From Hirundichthys speculiger (taxonomy: Eukaryota; Chordata; Actinopteri; Beloniformes; Exocoetidae): DNA of 64,000 nucleotides. The position numbers and the translations under genes were made by a program. Location of the stretch: assembly GCA_018398805.1 (NCBI GenBank), contig JAGFBZ010000686.1, positions 186,001 to 250,000 of the forward strand, in the 5' to 3' direction. This document shows positions 29,864 through 40,800 of the stretch, piece by piece. The notes beneath the pieces were generated by a model. The model did no database searches and had not been told where the DNA came from. It worked only from the letters and a program-made list of their open reading frames with translations. Every line of letters begins with the position of its first letter. Position 1 is the first letter of the stretch.

Positions 29864-29875
29864 AACGTGCACGTG
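29864..29875. promoter_or_regulatory. Abutting E-box pair upstream of tef exon 1a
   Basis: AACGTG followed directly by CACGTG, inside gtgaacgtgcacgtgcaa. It lies about 350 bp upstream of the exon 1a ATG and just past the zc3h7b poly(A) signal. Paired E-boxes are typical of strong clock-controlled promoters, although usually with a 6-7 bp gap; here there is none. Confidence 0.4.
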
Positions 29876-31399
29876 CAAGGCAAAGCAAGCGCCTTAGCGC
29901 CATCTATTGTGCTACTTCGAAAGTGTCCCCAAGACGTTACAAATAGAAGTGGGGCTTGTAGAAGTCCCACTTAGTCAGAGATAATGCATTACAATCAGAA
30001 GCTATGCACTGTACAAAAGCCTAACTCTTTTCAGAAAAATACACCATCAAACAAATTAAAAGCATGTAAGACAATTAGTTAATGAATTTAACTCAAACTG
30101 AAGCAATTACTTAGGAGATTGAGTTGAAACTTTTCTTTTTGCAGGTAGTTTTAGAAGTAAGCAAGTAATTGCATTTCTTTATTTGTATATACTAGCGGTC
30201 ATTAACGACAGCATCATAATCTGTGAAAAACATCTAGACCCTTTAAGGACGTTTTTCAGTGACAGCTATTTCGACAAATGATTTTACAAATGTCTGCTGG
30301 ATCTACCGTCTTAAATATTTACAACACTTTCAAGGATTCACACAAACAGGTGTTCCTAACTTTTAAAAAAAGTAATTAGTGCTTCAGAATGATTTGCAAA
30401 TAATTTCAATAATTTAAGAAAATGATAGATATTTGCAGCAAGATTGCATTCAATGTTAGCACAGGGAGGAATGGAACTACGTTGAAATAAACTTGCATAT
30501 AACTGTATTTGTAGTTGCAGACAAATGTCAGAAGCAGTAGCCAGGAACTACAGTGCACACTTGACACAGTGTTGGTAGACGACCTGTGCAAATTCATGAC
30601 AAGATACCAGCTAGTGGACAGAGCTGCTCGAACACACATCCCATTCTCAGTCAAAGCTGCTTTGCTTCAAATCATTGTCTGGTCCCAAACCAAAGTTTGC
30701 ACTCCTTCTGATCTAATAAGAGACCTGGGGTTATTTTAACTGCAGCACATTCCTTTAAGGTGGAAGGCTGTTTTGAGGCTTATAACATTCTGCACGTATT
30801 ACAGCAGCATGCACGCAAGACTCCAGGTTGTCAGTCTGCAGTCCAGTCACCCACTATAAAAACATTCAATGCATTGCGAGATAAAATAAATAAAAAACAC
30901 TAAACGTTGAGCTGTTGAGCAGCTTAAATCCAATGACATGAAAGAATGCAAAAAAATATTTTACTTGGCTATCCTCGCTTCCCATACTCTTACATTGTTT
31001 TAAACAAGAAGTTAAATAGAATCACAATAAATGTGATACTTTGGCAAAACCCTTTTGTGATTGTTAAGAACACAGCAAACCCAAAATAACAGAGTACGCA
31101 AATTTGTGTGACGCATTTGCACGAGTACAAAATGTACTCGAACATGAAAGTGTTTGTGGTATCACAAACGTTGAGTATTGAACACCCTTCCTGTCTTGGT
31201 AAACTGTGAAAGGGAAGCACCAATCACTGCTGAAATGCAACAAGCAGAGGAGGAAAGAACAAAAAACACACATAAGCCAAGTCATATTGTTGAAAAGAAT
31301 CCCTATATTCACCTTTGGTAGTGAAAACAATGTAAGACACATGAGTTTTACAGTCACAGTAATTTGTAGATCACAATGATTAGATCGAACATACAAGAA

Positions 31400-31401
<2 letters not shown>

Positions 31402-31430
<29 letters not shown>
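31402..31430. repeat. (AC)n microsatellite
   Basis: About fourteen AC units within the zc3h7b 3' UTR. Confidence 0.97.
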
Positions 31431-31432
<2 letters not shown>

Positions 31433-31626
31433 TCCAAGAACTCAATAGTGTGTAGCACTTTTGAAAAGGCAAATACATCTGTTTCTGATTATGAATGTTT
31501 TTTCCGGTTAACTGTACATCCTGATCCTGATCTTCATCTGGAGCTTTTGGTTTATAATCAGAGCCATAATAAACTTGAGTGCTCGTTTGGCAGTTACAAA
31601 AATGATTAATAAAAGCAAATCCGAAA

Positions 31627-31807
31627 TCAGTCCTGAAGTAGAAAGTTGTACTTCCCAAAGTCAACTTCATCAGGCATGATGAGCATGTCTTCCCTGGCTT
31701 TGGCCAGCTTCTGTCGCAGGAAATGCCGCCTCTCAGTCCATTCCTGCAGCTCCTCTGGGCTGTGGGCGTAGTCACAGCTCACTCCGTCAGGACAGCCTCC
31801 AGCGAGC
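31627..31807 (-). CDS. zc3h7b: zc3h7b last coding exon 21, fourth CCCH finger
   Basis: LAGGCPDGVSCDYAHSPEEL completes the last CCCH finger with the Cys of exon 20. Then RQKLAKAREDMLIMPDEV and DFGKYNFLLQD before the stop. Preceded by acceptor tgatttccag, phase 1. Confidence 0.97.
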
Positions 31808-34800
31808 CTGGAAATCATTAACATGATGCTAAATGCTTTCTGAATTATAGTCTGGTTTTTATCTCAATATCACAAAGTGTTCCCTGCATGTTTGACAGTT
31901 ACTCATTAACAATAAAATGTAAATATATATAAATATTGTTAGATATTTAAAGCCACTCTAAGTAGCAATAGCACTTTTAACCACATGAGGGCCTACATGT
32001 CTCCATGAATACTGTATTAATGAGTTGGGATGGTCTGGCATGTCTTGTAATACCACTTTGTGCGAGTACAAGCGCACGTCATCTCTAGTGATACGCTGGC
32101 CCCATGTGGTCAGCCCTGAAGGGCCAGGACTGTCCTTCATGTCTTAGATCAGGGGTGTCCAACTCCAGTCCTCGAGGGCCGCTGTCCTGCAAGTCTTAGA
32201 TGTTTCTCTGCTTCAGCGCACCTGATTCAAATGAATGTGTCGTTAACAGACTTGTGCAGACCTGGATTACAAGCTGATGGTAATCAAATCATTAGAATCA
32301 GGTGTGTTATTTTAGGGAAACATCTAAGATATGCAGGACAGCGGCCCTCGAGGACCGAGTTTGGACACCCCTGTCTTAGATGTTTCCCTGCTTCAGCCAG
32401 CGTTGTACCTGAACACGTTCATTGAACGAAAGTTCACCAACTAGTTCATATTTTGTGCAAACGTGAACTGAACGTGCTCTCTTTCCCCTTGACGAGCGTC
32501 AGCTGTGAACGAGTTCATTTAGGCACCTGTGAACGACGCTCTTTCAAAGTTCACGCACGGTCAAAAGCGTGCCAGGTTTCCAGCGAACCCCATCTAAAAT
32601 ACACCACAAACGAGCCTAATATGTATCTGAGGAAAGTAATCGAACATGGCAACACGGGCTGTCGTGTCTGTCATGTTAACAATTGCATCATCAAACGTTT
32701 AAAACAAGCATGGAGGAAGATGAAAGCTGCAGTCGCCCAGAGCCAGAGGAGCGACCCGACTCCCGGGGGGGGATTGAAATATTGAAATGGGGAAAAAAAA
32801 CATTTGCACCTTAAGGACTTGCTTTTGTCTTATAATAAAGACCATTTGGCAGCAAGTTTTTCCTCATATTTTAATATACTGTAGAGAGAAGCTGAAAGGG
32901 AAATTACAGTTTTACATGGGCTGCCCCTTCAATGCTAATGTGAACCCTGGTTGGTTAAAGATTCAGAATTGGACACAGTTTTTAACAGATAAAATGGATA
33001 AAATAACTGCTGTTTGTGGTGGCGTAGTATATGGGCAGTGGCAATCATTTTGACAAATAATTGCTCGCGGCAACATTAAAAAAAAAGAATGAGAAAAAAT
33101 AACTAAAAATGAACTATTTAGTTCATGAACTATTTAGTTCATTTTTTGAAATGGTGAACTAAACTAGTTCGTTTTAATTTCTGTGAACTATGAACTGAAC
33201 TAGTTCGCGTAGAAAGTGAACTTGCACAACACTGGCTTCAGCACACCTGATTCAAATGAATGGATCGTTAATAGACCTGGATGACGAGCTGATGGTGAAC
33301 TATTCATTTGAATCACCTGTGCTCTGAGCCAAGGGGTTACATCTGGCTTGCTGGTCTGACTCAAACTAGCAAGTGAAGAAAATAGCAGTTCCTTGACAGA
33401 CCTCTAGGGGGTCAAGCCTGTTTTTTGTACAGCAGCAAAGTATATGTAACAATAGGGGCTCTGCTCTGCTAATGTGCTCAACCTCTTGGGGTTCCAACAC
33501 AGAACAATTATGTTCTGTCACAGACAAAAGATCAACGTGATGAAAGAATCGTGGGGATATCTTTGGTCAAAACCAGTTATTCTTATGTCCTACAATGTAA
33601 GCGGTTTGACAACAGCCGTCACAATGGTCTTGTGACCAAAGACTACCTGATATAAATTTCTGACTGTCAGAAATCCTACGACTCCGTCTTCTTACTAGCG
33701 AGTTAAAAGGCAACTCCAGAAAATGTACTGATTATTGCAACTATAAGAACCCAAAACTGGCCTCTGTGGCAAAAGTAAATGCTACAACAGAGCAGTTTAT
33801 TTCCAAGTGTTGTTTGTTTACTGTCAGTGCACACGGATCACACAATTCTACATCCACCTCATCTCTGCATCAGCTGCATTCAAGAGGGATAGGGTCATCA
33901 CACATTACCCTTCTGGTTATTATACCCAAGATTAAGCAAATGCAAACAGTACAGAATGAGATGTTGTAATCTTATACAGCTGCAGAAATCGTACAATATA
34001 TCAGAGCCCTTAAGTAAGGCTAAGTTTTATGATGAGATTTGACCATATGTCCCATCATCCATCCTGTGATGCAAAACTCGTAATAGTGATATTCCAAACA
34101 CTTTCTCTCCCTAAAACCCGTACAAACTAGAAGTTTCCTGGAACAGGACAACATCTTACTTGGGGCAGACGGCGAAGCGTGTTCCAGGGAAGCGGTAGCT
34201 CCACGTCAGAGCCTCGTCTTCGCCCTCACAGCTGAACACCCTGTCCTTGTGCTTCTCAGACGAGACGTGCTGCTGCCACTGTCGCTCACTGTTGCTGTGC
34301 TTACCACACAGGCGGCAGTGGAAGCCAATCTAAGACACAAATTACAGACGCTTTTAGCATGCTTCCTCGCAAATCTCAACACGTGAAGCTGTATACTTTG
34401 GGTCGTTTTAAAAAAGGAGTTGTTAAATCACCATTGGCTCAGCGTAGTCGGTTGGCATAACGATGAATTTCTCCTCAGGGTTTGGCTGAGTAAACACGGT
34501 CCCATCTTCCTGGCGGTTGTGACCAGCCAGCGTCAGCCACATGTCATATATCTGCTGCATATCCCGCACTGCAGGTACAAACGCAATTCTCTCATCACCA
34601 TTAGGACGATCAGAAAGACTCCTGTCAAGCATTTCATAATCCAAAATGCTAAATGAAAAGAAGTTTTAACTTCATCTCAGAATCCCAACTTCGTCTTCAA
34701 ATAAATGAGTATTTTCAAACAAAACAGGGCGGGCAACATCTGTGTATTTCCTTATTATCTGATACCAAGTGTATAACTCACAGTCATTATTCTTCATATA

Positions 34801-37800
34801 CATCCACATCTCCTTCTCTTCTGGACTATGAGCAAAAGTGCAGTTTCCAGTGTAGCTGCATTTCCTTTTCTCCAGAATCTGGATGCACATCTGACAGGAG
34901 AAAACACAACATCATTTAACCCTGACTGACAACACAGTATTATTTAATTAAAGAGAAAAAAATAGAGGGTGTACAAGGGTAAAAAAACAGAGGTAGATGC
35001 TAAATGTTTGCTTCATGAGAAAGCAGGATATATTTCAGGTTATAAATTTAAACAAGAAGGGAGAAAACCACTGTGGGGAAATACAGGGATAGGAAATCAA
35101 ATCAAGACCCTTCATCATCTCTAGAACGCAGATCATTTATGATCTTTCTAAATTTAAAGGTGATGTAACTCATACAGAAAAAAGATTATACAAGTAAAAT
35201 AAAGGATTAAAATATGAGATCTTAAGACCTACATTTGGATAAATAAAAGTGGAAAGAAAAAAACTAAACAAGGCTGATTGTGTGCTGGCATAGGCTTTGG
35301 GGTCCTTGGAGATGATTTTGCAAAGAAAAATGTTGCACAATGTGCAAAACGTAAAGAACAGCGAGCATCCTCGTCTTCAGTCAGACTGTCAGATCTGCTG
35401 CAACGTAGACCAGCTACTCTATATGCTGAATTTATGACACTTACTGGCTAACTGACTGAACAAATAAAGCCTTACTGAACTGAAATGACACAAAAGCATT
35501 AAGCTTAATCGTGCATCTTATTATGAGGAAAATAATTCTGTATTTATCATCAGTGACTGGCAAAAATAAAAGAACCTCCAGTCAATCTGAAAGTGAAGTT
35601 TACAGCAGGAGTCTCAAAACCACTGAGCTCCACTGACAGATGTTAATGATAGAAATATAATTGTGTTGAGAGTCAGAGAGAACCATTTTCATGCAGAAGG
35701 CATGAAGCAGTATTTTTCAAGCGTTGCATTAGTAGGTTTGCTCCAGCGAAAGCCTCTTACGCCAAGATTTAAAAAAACGAGAGCTGAGCTGATTGAGTGG
35801 TAGAAACCCACTATTTAGCACCGAGGTAGTCAATATGAACAAGTCCAACACGCATTCACACATTTTAAATCCTTTCAAACGTTTTGAATCTGAATCACGA
35901 TGGCGCGTGAAGCATGTTGGTGCAGTGACTTAAACAAATAATAATAATACAGTTAAAGTCACAGTACAAGTGTCACACACAAATAACCACAGTTGATCAA
36001 TGCGCACAGTCAGGAAAATGACTAAATCTGGAAGAAAAAAAAATTGAAAAGAAACTGAATGACAATGAAAGGAAGAAACTTCTGTGCAGATCAGTGACAC
36101 TGAAGCAGTCGTCTGTTATAATACTACTGCAAGGATCTGCAGAGAAATCTACAGAAGCAATGCCCAACTTTCCCTGGTTGAATTAGAACTCTTTAACAAA
36201 ATCACATGGTTTATTTTTCTGGACAAAAAGTGTCACGGCTGCAGCGGTGAAGGACAAAGTTAACGTGGGAGAAATTACAGTGAGTGAATCTGTCATTTAA
36301 ATATTTGGAGGCTGCTATATTATGGCACAGCGGAACAAGTGGTGGAGTGTAAGAATGTTCTACCCCAGATCATTAAAAAAAAAAAAAAAAAAAAAAAAAC
36401 TCCTCTTTGGTTTTTAAATATCGATTTTAGCACAAATTGAATCTTCACGGTCCCGTTTCTTCACTGCTGAAGTGCAGAATAAACAGGTTCTGTGTTTGAA
36501 AAGAAGCCTCTTTTGAATAAGAGCAAGTTTCCCAAAAGATTGAAGCTCAGGGGCACTGAGAAAGTTTAGAGCAACAGAATTAGTCTAAACGACTGGAGAC
36601 AGACGACACGTTCTGAACAGGGGAAGCAGTGGATCAGAACATCGGGGAAAAATGTCAGCTGAGTTACAAAAACAGGTCATTCTCAGGAAACCAAAAAAAT
36701 AACTTGATGCTTCAGATTATTTCATTTTTTTGCCAGTGATGGGTGGGAAAGCCAGTGTTAGAGACATGAAGTTCAAATCTGTGCATCATCCGTCACCTGT
36801 GCCCTTTTTTATGTTATTTATCTTTATTTTTATTTTAAGCCATGCTCTGTCAGATTAAATGAACGACCTCCCACCGCTGCAGACGTTTTATTCTGGTGTC
36901 ATCCTTAATTATTTTTTATTCAACCATACACGGCCCGTCCTTTCACACTCATAACCCCTGGATCCTGTCATGTAAGCTCGCAGGTCTTCGTCTCGTCTTC
37001 CTGAGCCTGCAGGGCACCAGTGGGGGACACCCTGCTGGGGGAACACGGTAACGTTTGTCCTCTGTTCCCTCTATTCATTATCTGGGTTTCCATGGTGTTT
37101 CTAAGTCCAGAAGTGTGAAACGCCATCTTGATTTACCGCGTGCACATCTGTGACATTTGCTTCCCTGTACAGTCAAAAAACAAGCTTTCTGAAAGATGTC
37201 CATTTTTTTCGTTATTCATTCACCGAGGGATTTTATTAATATGACATTTTTCCCTCCACCGTCCTATGTGGAAGCAATCGACCACATGTGGAGAGGAGCA
37301 GCTCCATCCACAGGAGCTACAGTCTCCTTTGAACTTTCTCAGCATAATGAGAAAGCAGACAGCCATAGCAGAACTAAAAAAAAGATTTTAAAAAAATTCT
37401 TCAAAGCACTAGATCAGGGGTGTCCAAACTCGGTCCTCGAGGGCCGCTGTCCTGGATGTCTCAGAGGTTTCCCTGACACAACACACCTGATTCTAATGAA
37501 TGAATCATAATCAGCTTGTCATCCAGGTCTGCACAAGTCAGTTAACGACCCATTAATTAGAATCAGGAGTGCTGAAGCAGGGAAACATCAAAGACATGCA
37601 GGACAGCGGCCCTTGAGGACTGGAGCTGGACACCCCTGCACTAGATGTAGTGTACGTAGAAAAACAATGCATGAAGCATCAGAGAGCTGCGCTCATCACA
37701 CTGGGAGCGAATGAATCGTGATTGTATTCAGCTTGGGAAGCTCGGGGGAGCCACACCTACATCATACTGCACCGGGAAGTTCTTGGCATGTGGCAGCGGT

Positions 37801-40800
37801 CGGACCTGAACCCATTTACTTCTCTCTGACGGACTTGACCAGCAGAAACCGTCGGTCTTTGGTCCACCTGAACAGGAAAACAGGAGAATTTATGACGTGA
37901 TCTGGAAAGCGGTCACAAGTTCAGAGAGGATCTGTGATTCTTTAAAAAAAAGATCAAACAACTTTTAATATCTGAGGAAACCTAAAAGAAATGTGAATGC
38001 TCAGTTTTCACATTATATTTAACATTAAGGACTCCCACCTGAAAGCGATTATTTTGTAATTAAAAAGAAGTTACTGACTAAATCTTTCCGACGGATGAAC
38101 CCGTTTTACTCACGTGTGTCTGGCTTTGGCTGTGCAGTATTTGAGGGCCTTGTCTGGTTCACTGATCAGGCCGTCCCGCCAGCACTGAGCACATGCAAAC
38201 TTCATCTTCATATTAAGACTCTTCCCAGCACCTCCCGTTCCTGCTCCACCAGCTGCTGCTCCTCTGTTTGCACCTTTTCCAGGTGGCAGCTGCATACAAT
38301 GAAATGATGAAATGCTTCACGTCTGCATTACAAGTGCACTCATTCTATAATTACAGCTTCAGCAAAAATACGTTTCCACAGTGACCAATGAATAAAACAG
38401 TCGTCACTTCAAGAGCTCTTTGAATTACAACCTGAAATCTGAAGAAGTTTGGACGCCGCATATAATTATTTTCCAAGTTTACTTCGTTGTTCACAGTGGA
38501 ACATATCTACATATCAAATGTAGTTAAGATATTTGACCATATCAAAGAAAAACGTTTGATGACAGCAACACTTCTTGAAGAAGTTGAGACAAAAAAGACT
38601 GGGGAAGTAAATTATGCTAAAAAAAAAAAAAGCTTCTTGCAGTTCATAAGGATATATGACAGCAGGTCAGTAACATAATTGGGCATTGAAGGAGCATCTT
38701 AAAGAAGTAAAGATGGGCACCGATCTGCTAAAAACAGCATCTACGGCTTGTGAGACAATTGTGAAATAATGTTCCCAGCACAATACTGTTAATACTTTGA
38801 ATGTTGCATCATCTACAGTACATACCATCAACACATTTAAAGAATCTGGAAAAATCTATGTGTAAGGGACAAAGCCAAAAACCAACATCTGATGTCCATA
38901 ATCCTTAAAAACAGATTTTTCATGAAAATCACTGAATGGGCTAAAGAAAACTTAGAAGCCAGTTTACAGTGCCATCCACCAATGCAGGTTAAGGTTCTGT
39001 CACTTAAAGAAGAAGGCGAATGTGAACATGATCCAGAAGCGCTGCAGTCGTTTCTGGGTCAAAGCTCATTCAGGATGAACAGAAACTGCCCAAGGACCGC
39101 AGAACATGACATGTATGGGGGCAGCCCTCACACTCATCCAGGCTTTCAGGTCTTTCCTGCACTAGCGGCTTCCTCCAGTTATTCCAGGCGAAGTAGACGG
39201 ATCACCACTTGTGTAGCCGCCAGTGCTGATCTTTTCCTTGTTGAAACCACGGGAACATAACCTGGAATTTCTTGTGAGGTTCGGCACGTCAACATTCTCT
39301 GTTTTGTGCTTCATCTCACACCGAAACAGTGCCTTCCATCCTCTGTGGACAGAGATCTTTCAGCCACTTTAACCATGTCACGTCAGCCATGAAGGGACAG
39401 ATGTGTAGCTTCTTTACTTTGGAGCTATGTGATGTACACTTCAGCATCTCATTAGTTCATCATGGTTGTTTGAAGGTAGAAAATTATGTAAAATGAATTA
39501 TCTGTATCTCATGCTTCAGCTTGTGGCTTCCACAAAGGGCCCCAAATGCAGCACATTACTGCCACCTAGTGGATTCAAGTAGCATTTTTCAGCACTCGGG
39601 TATCCAAGGTGGTCCGGTGTTCAGACAAATCAGAATTTAAATCCTCCAGGCTAAAGAGGAAAGGGACCAATCCAGCTTGTCTCATAGCTCTCCATCTCGT
39701 GGTGGTGGTTGGTGTCTATGAAATGAGTAGTTTACATATCTGCAAAGGAAATATCAATGCTGAAAGGTTTTTACAGGTTTTGGAGCAGGATATGCTTCCA
39801 CCCAAGCAACGTCCTCTTTCAGGTAACACCTGCATCTTTCAGCAAGACATTGCTAAGCTACATATGGCATCTATCACAAGTCCTGGTGCTGAAGTGGCCT
39901 GCCTCCAGCCCAGACCCTTCACCAACTGAAAACATCTGGAGGATGACGAAACTAAAAATATAACAAAGATACAGGAGAGTTGAGCAGCTGGAGTCCTACA
40001 TGAACCAGTAGGATAGAACATATAAACTTCAGCAACTGCTCTCATTTCCATGACACATGTGGATTGTTGTTAACAGAGGAAAGGATGCTGCACAGAAGTA
40101 AACCTGGCCCAACTTTTTTGAGAGGTGTTGCTGCCATCAAATTCAAAAATGCCACATCTTTTAACATGCAGTTCCTCTGTTTAAACTTTTATGTTCCATT
40201 TTTACTGAAATATCGGTTTATGGCATCTGCAAATCAATGCATTCAGTTTCATTTACATTTGACACAGTGCCTCATCCGCCTTTGAAGTGGGGCTGAAGGT
40301 TTCCTTCGAGAGAGCGAGATTAACTTCTGTGTGATAATGTCACTGCTTCAACATGCGCTTACACATATGAAATAAGACAAAGCCTGAAGACGGTTCACTG
40401 AGACCAGACAGACAGGTCTGTGTGACAGAAAACAACTGACAGAAAACATTGTGTTGTTTTAATAAAAAAAATAAAAAAAAAACATGAAGAAGTTTTTTCT
40501 TACTCTGTTTACTCTGTCTTTGTTTGAATTTTGTTCCTGCTTGTTATAATACCTCATGGATACTTTCACAATCTCATCAGGGCTGATTCCTGCAAATAAA
40601 CACAAACACGCATTATCATTTAAGTGCCCATAAAGCAAATGTCATATTAAAGTGTTTTTATACTTGTTCTGCACATTATTAGTTATTTATACTGATCATT
40701 TCCTGGAAAAACAAAGAATGTGCATGAATCATTCTGCCCTCAGGCAGCTGAAACTAATCTTATCAGGGCTGATACAGAACATTTCCTGTGTCCTTGCTCT

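Larger units (their letters stand above)
29835..31626 (-). other. zc3h7b: zc3h7b 3' UTR
   Basis: Runs from the zc3h7b stop to a minus-strand AATAAA (plus-strand tttatt at 29848-29853). It contains an (AC)n tract at 31402-31430. The extent is inferred from the signal. It ends only a few hundred bases from tef exon 1a, so the two same-strand genes are tightly packed. Confidence 0.55.

Noticed and set aside
32453..32785. 110-codon open stretch in the nested hAT element
   Set aside because: No transposase or BED-finger features; the element is non-autonomous.
38892..39260. 122-codon open frame
   Set aside because: Lies in the degraded Tc1-like element and does not match transposase in this frame.
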